A stretch of 64,000 nucleotides of DNA. It comes from JAJZGK01 sp035538795 (lineage in GTDB: Bacteria; Pseudomonadota; Alphaproteobacteria; Rhodospirillales; Magnetospirillaceae). Within the stretch, counting starts at the first letter, position 1. Every line of letters begins with the position of its first letter. Location of the stretch: positions 62,001 to 126,000 of the forward strand of contig DATLJS010000029.1 of NCBI GenBank assembly GCA_035538795.1, read 5' to 3'. Below the pieces are notes generated by a model. It was not told where the DNA came from and did no database searches. It was given only the letters and a program-made list of their open reading frames with translations. The position numbers and the translations under genes are program-made. Positions 36,310 to 43,792 of this stretch are shown here, in pieces.

Positions 36310-36828
36310 ATGACGATCACTGTTGATGCGTTGGTCTTGGAGGCCCGTAAACTCGGAGTGGATTGCCTCTACTCAGAGAAGCGTCATTTCACCACAAAGT
36401 CGCTCTGGAATGGGGTGGCTTTTTGGACCGGCCTCCTCTCCGCAGCTATCGCCGCTGTTGCTGGCTACAAGGGGCTGTCCTCAATGGACGGTAGCGGCCA
36501 GATTGCGGGATGGCTGGCACTAATGTCGGCGGTTATCACCGGAGTGGTTACGATGCTCAAGCCGCAGGAGAAGGCCGACCAGCACCATGCCACGGCCATC
36601 GGCTACCAGCGCTTGAGACTGCGGCTCCGGCAGTTCATCCAGCTTGACTGCTCCAGTGGTCACGGCCTTGATGTGCTTCAACGGCGCTTGATGACGCTGA
36701 CAGAGGAGAAAATCCAACTCAACGCACAAGCGCCGTCCACCCCCTGGTTCGCGTACTGGCTTGCAAAGCGGGGCATCGACAAGGGCGAGGCCGAATACAC
36801 CGAGCGTGAACTGGCCCTGATTGCTTGA
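36310..36828 (+). CDS. SLATT-type two-transmembrane effector protein
   Basis: A 172-residue membrane protein. It has two hydrophobic segments (VAFWTGLLSAAIAAVAGY, about residues 36-53, and GWLALMSAVITGVVTML, about 67-83). A soluble helical tail follows (YQRLRLRLRQFIQL, LMTLTEEKIQLN). This two-helix plus coiled tail design is that of SLATT proteins, predicted pore-forming effectors of nucleotide-signal and retron defence systems. It starts three bases after the nucleotidyltransferase stop, so the two are translated together. The inferred role is membrane damage on binding the nucleotide signal. Confidence 0.75.
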   Translation: MTITVDALVLEARKLGVDCLYSEKRHFTTKSLWNGVAFWTGLLSAAIAAVAGYKGLSSMDGSGQIAGWLALMSAVITGVVTMLKPQEKADQHHATAIGYQRLRLRLRQFIQLDCSSGHGLDVLQRRLMTLTEEKIQLNAQAPSTPWFAYWLAKRGIDKGEAEYTERELALIA

Positions 36829-36830
36829 CG

Positions 36831-37226
36831 TTACCGCCTGAGCGTTCGCTCTGGGACCAACTCCTCGTCCACTCCTTGCTCGGATTGGAAGTCGGCCATC
36901 CTCATGGCCCAGCGCTCGGTCTCCTTCAGGTCCTCTCCGATACCTAGGGGGTCGTCTGGGCAGAGCGCCAACGAGTCCCTGTAGCATTCGATGGCGGCAG
37001 GGTAATGCCCGTTGTCGGCCAATTCGCGTGCGAGTTCACGGATGGCATGCATGTATGGACGGGTCGGAAGGTGCTCCCACCAAGCAATTCGTACATCGTG
37101 GTTCCGCCACAGCCTGTCGCCGATGCGAACCGCGTCCCGCAGGATCATGATGGCTTCGTGGCTGGAACCAGCATGATCAGCAAGGTATAGCCGCGCCGCC
37201 AGGGCACGCCGCGGTCGGCATACCAT
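36831..37226 (-). pseudogene. TPR-repeat protein, C-terminal fragment
   Basis: The frame encodes TPR-like helices (AIMILRDAVRIGDRL, WWEHLPTRPYMHAIRELARELADNGHYPAAIECYRDSLALCPDDPLGI), typical of the end of a longer tetratricopeptide protein. The first 12 or so residues come from out-of-frame BCS1-type sequence, so the TPR homology begins at about 37190. The gene therefore looks like a 3' fragment joined to foreign DNA, although it still has an ATG. Its stop lies two bases from the SLATT stop, convergent. Confidence 0.6.
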
Positions 37227-37846
37227 GCCTTGGCGTGCAGAAAGCGGCGGGCATCCTCCAACAGCATGCTGCCCAGCCTGCCAGCGACGATGACACTGTC
37301 CAGCCTGCGATGACCGATGCGGCCAAGCTCATTCCAGTCTCCATAGGCCGAGGCACCATAGAGCGCCAGGGTATCGGCCCGCGGCCCGTGGGAAGCCATG
37401 ATGTCTCCGATCAGATCGGTCAGTACCTGACGGCGCAGAGCCAAGACATGGATCTGCAGCGTTTCCCGCTCGTCACCGGACCGGCTGGAGCGCGCCGTAT
37501 CGCGGCTCCGCTGCAGCCAGATCCAGCCCCGACGATGGCGCAGCAGATGAGACCCATCCCCGGGCACCAATCGGACCTCGCCGTTCTCAGGGCTTTCCCG
37601 CCGCATCACCGTCAAGCTGCGACAGGAATGGGTATAGGGATGATCCTGCAGCCAGGCCTGGACATAGCCGTACAGCGGTGAGCGGTGATCGAGGGTAATG
37701 GAGGGAAACAGCCGGGCCGTCAGCCCTTGCAGCAGGCTCTGTCCCAGGCGTCCGGCAAAAGCGCCGGCCATGCCGAAGGCCCCAAGGACGATGCCGCCGG
37801 CGAAGAGCTGATTGGATTGGAGAGCGGTCTGGATCGCCTCAAACAT
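37145..37846 (-). pseudogene. BCS1-type AAA protein cut before its ATPase domain
   Basis: The N-terminal membrane segment (FAGGIVLGAFGMAGAFAG, about residues 15-32) and a complete BCS1-N domain are present. The latter runs from SPLYGYVQAWLQDHPYTHS through ETLQIHVLALRR and LDSVIVAGRLGSMLLEDARRFL to WYADRGVPWRRGYTLL. In whole homologues the next residues are the Walker A loop (GPPGTGKS). Here the frame runs into unrelated sequence after TLL and stops. The ATPase half is missing from the window. The remaining 233 residues would be a membrane-anchored fragment. The RNA-like hairpin GACGAG-GAAA-CTCGTC (37880-37895) lies upstream. Confidence 0.7.
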
Positions 37847-38000
37847 GGCTGATCCTTTCGCGCAAACGAAAACGCCCGCGACGAGGAAACTCGTCCGGGG
37901 CGATGGGGGCCGTCAGGGGCCGGTTATGAAGAAGCAAATAGGCGCGGGAATTCTATAGCGCAGGGCGGGGGAGAAAGGCAAGCGCCAGCCCTCGCCCGGC

Positions 38001-38020
38001 AAATCGTAAAATTACGATTT
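38001..38020. promoter_or_regulatory. Operator palindrome upstream of lysozyme fusion gene
   Basis: AAATCGTAA, two bases, TTACGATTT is a perfect 9-bp dyad ending four bases before the -35 box of the downstream promoter. This is a good place for a repressor or activator. Its protein is not identified in the window. Confidence 0.55.
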
Positions 38021-38024
38021 ACGC

Positions 38025-38053
38025 TTGACGACACGCCGCATGTTCGCTATATG
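38025..38053 (+). promoter_or_regulatory. Sigma-70 promoter of the lysozyme fusion gene
   Basis: TTGACG, 17 bases, TATATG. The first in-frame ATG of the reading frame (38051) falls inside this -10 box, so the real start must be downstream, at 38084 behind GGAG. Confidence 0.7.
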
Positions 38054-38083
38054 TTCCGCAACCTCGTCATCGGAGCATATGAC

Positions 38084-39499
38084 ATGCCCTTCACCGCGCC
38101 AGAACCATCCAACCGTCGTCCCCGTATTGTCGGAGACGCTGTCGTCATCGGGAAATCAACCATCATCGCCCGCCGCTATGTTCTCCACGGCGTCTGGGAG
38201 GTGGAAAAGCATCATCCCGTCGCCTTGTCGCGGCTGCTGTCCATGGCTTACGGAAAGCGCATCTCTTCGGGCGGTGACATGGTCAAACTGTTGGAAAAAG
38301 CCGCCGCCGCCCTGCCGCGCAACCCACGCGAAGCTGACCAGTTGATCAGCGGCCTACCGGAGCCCTTGGCCGAGGCCGAGGAGCGCATCGAGGAAGCCAA
38401 CCGCTTGCTGAAGGATGGCGTCTCGCCCTATCGGCTGGCCGAGGCCATGCGCGGCGAGAAGCTTGGCCTGAGTCCGGCTCCAGCCTGGACGGAACATCTG
38501 ACCCTTTGCGACAAAGGCATCGTCCTGGGCAAAGGCACGGTGATCGTCACCCTGACCGACGATGGGCTCGACCTGGAGGGTAAAGAAGCGGAGGTACTGG
38601 CCTTGCTGTCCCTGGCCCGCCGTTGCCTGGCCCCGCCGGAGACTCTCGAAAAACTGGCCTCGGTGTCCCGCGCCATGATGGCCGGCAACATCTCGGTCGC
38701 GGCCATTTCCCTGGCTCAATTGGGCCAACCGCCTTTGCAGGATGAATATCTCGCCAAGTCGCTGACCTTCGCCGCCAACAAACTTAAGCGCGGCGTGAAA
38801 CCGCTGGAACTGCTGAAAAAGGCCGGGTTCTCCAGGGCAACGCTGGAGAAAGCCTATGGGAAATCGATCTCCTTTAACGAGGATATTCACCCCCGCGATG
38901 AAAAAGGAAAATTCACCTTCTCCGACATGTCCACTCCAGCAGCTACGCGGGAGACAGAGGGAAACCATAATGAAAACACGGGCAGTGAGCCCCGTAGTCC
39001 CAACAAAAATGACAACGGTGAGGAAAAGAAACCAGCAGTATCACTCTCTGTTGGAAAAGACGGACAAAAATTCCTCATTCAACAAGAAGGGACGGAGTTC
39101 AAGCAATATCCAGACACCGCCGGCATTCCGACGATTGGCTATGGTCACAAGCTGCTCCCAGGAGAGTCCTATCCCAATGGAATTACGGAAGAACAAGCCC
39201 AAGCACTGTTAGATAAAGACATAAATACAAGCGAACAAGCAGTTCGCGGAGCTGCAAAGGTCCCGCTAACCCAGGAGCAATATGATGCTCTTATCTCTTT
39301 TTCTTATAATATTGGAGCAGGAGCCTTCAAAAACTCCACTCTTGTGAAGAAGCTCAACGAAGGGGATTATGAGGGGGCTGCCAATGAGCTTTTGCGATGG
39401 AATAAAGTTACAAAGAACGGGGTGAAAATTGTCGATAAAGGGCTTGATCTCCGCCGGCAGCGTGAGCGCAATCTCTTCTTACATGGGGCGTATAAATGA
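38084..39499 (+). CDS. Unknown N-terminal region fused to GH24 phage-type lysozyme, candidate toxin
   Basis: The 471-residue product has three parts. Residues 1 to about 270 are a helical region I do not recognise (VKLLEKAAAALPRNPREAD, CLAPPETLEKLASVSRAMM). A linker near residues 275-330 contains DIHPRDEKGKF and a low-complexity, Asn/Glu-rich stretch. Residues about 335-471 are a GH24 muramidase with catalytic Glu in IQQEGTEF and the TAGIPTIGYGHKL signature. Base composition falls sharply from about 38900 on, which suggests the lysozyme part was gained separately. The next gene encodes an exported protein and overlaps by four bases. A cell-wall toxin or prophage endolysin relic are the two readings. 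Confidence 0.65.
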   Translation: MPFTAPEPSNRRPRIVGDAVVIGKSTIIARRYVLHGVWEVEKHHPVALSRLLSMAYGKRISSGGDMVKLLEKAAAALPRNPREADQLISGLPEPLAEAEERIEEANRLLKDGVSPYRLAEAMRGEKLGLSPAPAWTEHLTLCDKGIVLGKGTVIVTLTDDGLDLEGKEAEVLALLSLARRCLAPPETLEKLASVSRAMMAGNISVAAISLAQLGQPPLQDEYLAKSLTFAANKLKRGVKPLELLKKAGFSRATLEKAYGKSISFNEDIHPRDEKGKFTFSDMSTPAATRETEGNHNENTGSEPRSPNKNDNGEEKKPAVSLSVGKDGQKFLIQQEGTEFKQYPDTAGIPTIGYGHKLLPGESYPNGITEEQAQALLDKDINTSEQAVRGAAKVPLTQEQYDALISFSYNIGAGAFKNSTLVKKLNEGDYEGAANELLRWNKVTKNGVKIVDKGLDLRRQRERNLFLHGAYK

Positions 39500-39927
39500 T
39501 GCGTAGGGTTTCTCTCATTTTTGCCGTCGTATCGGTTCTTTTTTTGGGCTCTGCGCATCGCGTATGGGCCAGTAGTGACCATATCTCGGCTGAGCAAGTC
39601 ACCACAGATGACAAGGCTTTCTTCCAGAAAATTAGGCTGGCCGTTGAAAATCATGATGCGAAATGGATGGCCAAAAATATTGGCTTCCCCATAACGGTTA
39701 GCCTAAACGGGAAAAGAGTCCCCATAAAATCAGAAAAATCATTTATAACAAATTACGATATCATCGTTACAAAATCTATAGTTGATGCCGTTTTATCGCA
39801 GGATGAAAACGATATGTTTAAAAATTGGCAAGGAATCATGGTTGGTCATGGTCAACTATGGTTTAACGAGTATATGGACACAGACAAAACACACTCTTTT
39901 TACCTAATCATAGCCATAAACAATTAG
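39496..39927 (+). CDS. Small exported protein, candidate immunity protein to the lysozyme
   Basis: The 143-residue product has a signal peptide (RRVSLIFAVVSVLFLGSAHRVWA). The mature domain of about 118 residues reads KIRLAVENHDAKWMAKNIGFPITVSLNG, KSFITNYDIIVTKSIVDAVL, MFKNWQGIMVGHGQLWF. The fold may be of NTF2-like type. The ATG overlaps the stop of the lysozyme gene (ATGA), so translation is coupled. Its composition is as AT-rich as the lysozyme end. The pairing of a wall hydrolase with a periplasmic partner suggests immunity; no experiment-based family name is claimed. Confidence 0.6.
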   Translation: MMRRVSLIFAVVSVLFLGSAHRVWASSDHISAEQVTTDDKAFFQKIRLAVENHDAKWMAKNIGFPITVSLNGKRVPIKSEKSFITNYDIIVTKSIVDAVLSQDENDMFKNWQGIMVGHGQLWFNEYMDTDKTHSFYLIIAINN

Positions 39928-40065
39928 AGTGATCCAGCTGCAGAGTTCGCATCTTTTTCGCCCCAACCGCTCTTCCCCCCGCCTTGCCACAAGCATCGAG
40001 GGATGCACACTACACAAGGCAAATTAACACCCCCGAATGCCCATTCCGGGCATTTCCTGGCCGCA

Positions 40066-40207
40066 TCGGAAAATTTCACGTTATCCGTCAAATATCTCGG
40101 ATAATTTCAGCATATGCGTCAGAGGCAAGGAATTTCTGAAAAATGAAATCCCAGGCTTTACCTGGGTTTGCGGCGGCGGAAATTTTCACCAATTGCGTCA
40201 CCCTACA
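40066..40207 (-). mobile_element. Solo terminal region of an IS21-type element
   Basis: Three 25-bp direct repeats lie at 40066-40090, 40097-40121 and 40176-40200. They share GGAaAATTTCA at the left and CGTCA at the right. Read on the minus strand the end starts TGTAGGGTGACGC at 40207, followed by repeats of TGACGC...TGAAA...TTTCCG type. Multiple internal repeats behind a TGT end are a feature of IS21-family termini. No istA or istB is present, so only an end remains. It cuts the 3' end of the neighbouring IS3 orfB. Nested hairpins (39981-40020 and 40036-40054) occupy the rest of the gap from 39928; no gene was seen there. Confidence 0.55.
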
Positions 40208-40941
40208 GCGATGATGGTGCGGGCCTCATTCAGACTGCTGAACAAACTTTCATTCAGCAACTCATCACGCATCCGACCATTGAAGCTCTCGACATAACCA
40301 TTCTGCATCGGCTTGCCCGGTGCGATGTAATGCCAATTGATGTGGTGGTTCTGCGACCAGGCCAGGATGGCATTCGATGTCAGCTCGGTGCCATTGTCCG
40401 AGACGATCATTCCCGGTTTGCCACGCCGAGCAATCAGCATCGTCAGTTCGCGGGCAACGCGGATGCCCGAGATCAAGGTGTCCGGGACAGCCGCCAAGCA
40501 TTCCCTGGTGACGTCATCGACGATGTTCAAGATGCGGAAGCGGCGCCCATCGGTCATCTGGTCATGGACGAAGTTCAGCGACCAACGGGCGTTGGGGCGA
40601 GCCTCGACCAAGATCGGAGCCCGCGTGCCAATGGCTTTGCGGCGTGATCGACGCTTGCGAACGGCCAACCATTCTTCACGATAAAGCCGATAGACGCGGT
40701 TCAATCCCGACATCTCGCCCTCTCTGCGCAACAGGATGAACAGCCGTCGATGGCCAAACCGGCGCCTGAGAACAGCGAGATCGCGAAGTCGAGCCCGCAA
40801 CACTGCGTCCGCCGGACGGCACGAGCGATAGCGAATCATTCTTCGATCCGCAGCGATAACGGCGCAGGCCCGGCGCTCGCTCATCTGATAAACCGTTCGA
40901 AGATGAGCGACAGCCTCTCGCTTGGCGACGGGCCTCACCAT
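40208..40941 (-). pseudogene. IS3-family transposase OrfB, C-terminus lost
   Basis: The rve-type integrase core is intact: the first Asp region is NARWSLNFVHDQMTDG, the second VSDNGTEL and the catalytic Glu is in YVESFNGRMRDELLN. The normal ending with an RPHSSLG-type motif is absent. Sense stops after EARTIIA, and three foreign codons lead to a stop at 40198. The frame overlaps orfA by seven bases, as expected for programmed frameshifting. The product is probably inactive. Confidence 0.8.
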
Positions 40942-41201
40942 TTTTTTGACAGCAGGTCTTTCAGGGCGACATTGTCGAGCATGGACTCCGCCAGCATCTT
41001 CTTCAGCTTGGCGTTCTCATCCTCGAGCGTCTTGAGCCGACGGGCCTCCGAAACATCAAGCCCGCCGTACTTGGCCTTCCATTTGTAAAAGCAGGCCGAG
41101 CTGATCCCGTGCTTGCGGCAGAGATCCAACGTCTTGATGCCGGTTTCCTGCTCCTTCAGAACCCCGATGATCTGCTCTTCCGTGAAGCGTACTCGCTTCA
41201 T
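40935..41201 (-). CDS. IS3-family transposase OrfA
   Basis: An 88-residue helix-turn-helix protein (MKRVRFTEEQIIGVLKEQE, LCRKHGISSACFYKWKAKYGG) with a C-terminal leucine-zipper-like segment (LKTLEDENAKLKKMLAES). This is the usual OrfA that binds the element ends and, by frameshift, forms OrfAB. It seems complete although the element is not. Confidence 0.85.
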   Translation of the reverse strand: MKRVRFTEEQIIGVLKEQETGIKTLDLCRKHGISSACFYKWKAKYGGLDVSEARRLKTLEDENAKLKKMLAESMLDNVALKDLLSKKW

Positions 41202-41275
41202 ATCGTCCGTCCTCTGTTGGGCCGGACTCTACTCGAAACGGGAGAAAATTTTTAGGGGCAGGTCAGGTCAGGTCA

Positions 41276-41613
41276 AGGTTTGCAAGCAAGCTGGTTATCC
41301 GAAGACGATTCGGGTCGATCAAGGCTCGGAATTCATCTCGCGGGATCTGGATCTGTGGGCCTATGCCCACGATGTCATCCTGGATTTCTCCAGGCCGGGC
41401 AAACCGACTGACAACGCCTTCATCGAGGCCTTCAACGGGCGTTTGCGGGCCGAGTGCCTGAACGCCCATTGGTTCCTCAGCCTTGACGACGCCCGGGAAA
41501 AATTGGAGGTTTGGCGTAGACACTACAACGAGCAGCGCCCGCACGGCGCCATCGGGTACAAGGTCCCGATTTCGTTGCAAAACCACGGTGACGTATCCAG
41601 CCCGCCGCCGTGA
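41276..41613 (+). pseudogene. IS3-family transposase OrfB, C-terminal fragment
   Basis: The fragment reads IRVDQGSEFISRDLDLWAY (second catalytic Asp), then PGKPTDNAFIEAFNGRLRAEC (catalytic Glu), and ends with YNEQRPHGAIGYKVP before a short tail. About 110 residues remain and no start belongs to it. It differs in sequence from the neighbouring OrfB, so it is a separate element of another IS3 subgroup. Confidence 0.8.
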
Positions 41614-41670
41614 TCAGAAGCCGGAAACTCTAGCTTCCGGCGGTCCAAACTTCAGGACCACATCAACTCA
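41276..41670 (+). mobile_element. Remnant of a second IS3-family element (3' end)
   Basis: The plus strand encodes only the last third of an OrfB transposase, followed by a terminal region ending CATCAACTCA at 41670. GGTCA stands on both sides (41271-41275 and 41671-41675). The 5' part is lost, apparently where the first IS3 element sits. The two elements are in opposite orientation. Confidence 0.6.
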
Positions 41671-41722
41671 GGTCAAACAAGACAATGACAACTCTCTAAG
41701 GAGCGAATTTGTTCCTATAACC

Positions 41723-41739
41723 TTTGTATATTATACAAA
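41723..41739. promoter_or_regulatory. AT-rich palindrome, candidate operator
   Basis: TTTGTATA T TATACAAA is a perfect 8-bp dyad in the AT-rich gap 41671-41873, about 135 bases ahead of the next gene start. It could be a repressor site or the -10 region of a promoter. Confidence 0.4.
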
Positions 41740-41873
41740 AAATCAGCACCTGCAGCTTTATGACGCCGACCATGGCAAGACGTCATAAACTTAAATTTGT
41801 TAACATTTTTTGCCTTATTTGGTGTTTATTCGATGCTCCTGGCATAGGCTCACACCAGAATCTGATCATAATT

Positions 41874-43253
41874 ATGTCGTCACCAGCCGACCGCATTTTC
41901 GGACAAGCTCGTCAGTTTCTCGACAGCGTCCAAAATCTTCGAGAACTGCACGTTATCACCGTCCGCATGGTCAACGAACTGCTCCAGCGTCAGACCGATC
42001 AGGAACTGCGCGACAAGACTCTTGCCCATGTGGACAAGTTTTATCGGCTGACAGCCGGCAAAACGGCCATTGCCGAGGCGCGGGCTTTCTCGCTGGAAGT
42101 GATCGCCCTGATCATTCGCGTGCGGCGCAAACGCGACGAGGCGCAAGCGGCCAAGGAAGAGATCAACGGCTATCTCGAGGAGCAGCAGGTAGCATTGCCG
42201 GCCGGTGACGACCCCACCCCGGAAACGTCCGACGATGCCGCCAACACCGGCGAACCCGCCGCCGCCCCGACCAGCATCATCATCGTGCCGCCGCCCAAGG
42301 CGGAAACGCACCAGGATTTCGACCGTCTTCTGCCGGCGGCGCTGCGTTATCGCATCGGCAGCATCACCACTTACTTCCAGCGCTGGAATCCCCGGGTCAA
42401 CCGCACCATGCCTCTTCCATTCCTTTTGGCCGTCCCTTTCGGCCAGCGGCTGGATCAACTGATCGAGGAAGTCATCGCCCCGGCCATGGGCGCATCGCGC
42501 TCGGTCCGCACGCTGGCCACCTTGTATAATTGGAGCCAGATCGATTCCGCCGCGTTCTGGGAACTGGCCGAAACCAATGGACATATGGAAAGCCTGCGCC
42601 AAGCCTGGCAAAACGCCTGGAACGGCCTGCGGCCCCAGGCAACCCTGCGCGCCGAGGAAGGCGGCAGCAAGATGGTCCGCCAGATCACTCCCGCCTTGCG
42701 CGATCTGCGCCAACGTCTGGCTGGCGGCGAGTATGCCATTCCCCGGATCAGCAATCGCGAGATCGATCTGCTGGCCTCGTTCCTCGATCCGGAATATGCC
42801 CGCGTTCCCTTGGAAAACGCCTGGACCAAGCTGCGCCAGACCTATGAGCAGGAGCTTGACCGCCGGGTTTATCAGGATCAGGCCCGCAGCGGCGCCTTGC
42901 GCGACAGCCTGCTGGCCTGTTTTCTGCCGTTCACCAACCCCACCGCCGAATTTTTGGCGATGCTGAGCTATTGGAATTTTCCATTTCTGTCGGTGTCGTT
43001 CCTGACCGCGTTCACCCACAACCACGGCTCCAACAAGCAAACCCGGGAACGGCGAATTCCTTATCTGATGTGGTATCTCGACCTTCCCGAGGCACAAACG
43101 GCGCTGGCCCATGACGAAGCCCGCATCGCCCAGGCCAACGAACGAGCCGCCCAATTCAAAGAGGGCGAGCGCGAGCGCGAACGGCTTGAACAGGATCAGC
43201 GGGATCAGAACCGGAATGCCGCCGTCTGGCAAAAGCCGTCGGCAGCGCCTTGA
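41874..43253 (+). CDS. Large protein of unknown function
   Basis: I do not recognise a family. From the ATG at 41874 the product is 459 residues, mostly helical and without signal peptide. Residues 1 to about 100 are rich in charged helix (VRMVNELLQRQTDQELRDKTL). A Pro/Ala/Thr linker lies near 105-135 (PETSDDAANTGEPAAAPTS). A large domain follows, with TYFQRWNPRVNRTMPLPFLL, HMESLRQAWQNAWNGLRPQ and FPFLSVSFLTAFTHNH. The C-terminus is a charged coil (ERERERLEQDQRDQNRN). The frame is open upstream to 41724, but that part is AT-rich and without coding character. GC content is like the host, unlike the IS debris in front. Confidence 0.65.
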   Translation: MSSPADRIFGQARQFLDSVQNLRELHVITVRMVNELLQRQTDQELRDKTLAHVDKFYRLTAGKTAIAEARAFSLEVIALIIRVRRKRDEAQAAKEEINGYLEEQQVALPAGDDPTPETSDDAANTGEPAAAPTSIIIVPPPKAETHQDFDRLLPAALRYRIGSITTYFQRWNPRVNRTMPLPFLLAVPFGQRLDQLIEEVIAPAMGASRSVRTLATLYNWSQIDSAAFWELAETNGHMESLRQAWQNAWNGLRPQATLRAEEGGSKMVRQITPALRDLRQRLAGGEYAIPRISNREIDLLASFLDPEYARVPLENAWTKLRQTYEQELDRRVYQDQARSGALRDSLLACFLPFTNPTAEFLAMLSYWNFPFLSVSFLTAFTHNHGSNKQTRERRIPYLMWYLDLPEAQTALAHDEARIAQANERAAQFKEGERERERLEQDQRDQNRNAAVWQKPSAAP

Positions 43254-43308
43254 CCGCAGCGGCGGCCCGTCATAACAAGGCTGTCGTCATGTCCGCAAAA
43301 GCCGCCCC

Positions 43309-43641
43309 ATGATCAGTCTGCTTCTCAAATGCGCCACCGGAGCCCTTGCGGTTCTGTTCATCGCCTTGCTGTCCAGGTCGAAAAACTTCGCCGTCGCCGG
43401 ACTGGTGCCGCTTTTCCCCACATTCGCCCTGATCGCCCACTATATCGTCGGCAGCGAACGCTCGGCCGAGGATCTGCGCGCGACGGCTCTCTTCGGCCTA
43501 TGGTCGCTGCTGCCCTATACCCTCTATCTTGTCACCGTCTATCTCTTGAGCACCCGCCAGCCCCTGGCCGTCACCCTGACGGCGGCGGCTCTGGCCTGGA
43601 CGGTGGCGGCGGGAGTTCTGCTGTTCGTCTGGCCGCGCTGA
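43309..43641 (+). CDS. GlpM-family membrane protein
   Basis: A 110-residue inner-membrane protein with four hydrophobic segments. The segment VAGLVPLFPTFALIAHYIVGSERS, seen here in two halves (GLVPLFPTFALIAHY, IVGSERSAEDLRAT), is the hallmark of the GlpM family. Family members have been linked to alginate production in Pseudomonas, but the molecular role is not settled. It stands alone between the unknown protein and a LysR gene. Confidence 0.8.
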   Translation: MISLLLKCATGALAVLFIALLSRSKNFAVAGLVPLFPTFALIAHYIVGSERSAEDLRATALFGLWSLLPYTLYLVTVYLLSTRQPLAVTLTAAALAWTVAAGVLLFVWPR

Positions 43642-43792
43642 TCGGCGCCTTTTCCGACTCATTTGGGCCATAGCCGCAATTTCGCCATAATTCCCATCAA
43701 TTTTATTGATGTTGCAGCGCAATGGGATTATGAGCAGAGGACCTCCCCTGTTCATCCGCGTCTCCATTGCGGATGCGAAACGTGCGTCGTCC

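Larger units (their letters stand above)
40208..41260 (-). mobile_element. IS3-family insertion sequence, truncated at its 3' end
   Basis: Two overlapping transposase frames (orfA, orfB) on the minus strand are preceded by a terminal sequence beginning TGCCCCTAAAAATTTTC at 41260. The opposite end is missing: it is replaced at 40207 by the IS21-like terminus. Three tandem GGTCA copies (41261-41275) stand directly outside the intact end. Confidence 0.75.

Noticed and set aside
40066..40200. Three 25-bp repeats as a small CRISPR array
   Set aside because: Repeats are degenerate, spacing is unequal (31 and 79 bases), there is no cas gene, and the pattern fits transposon ends better.
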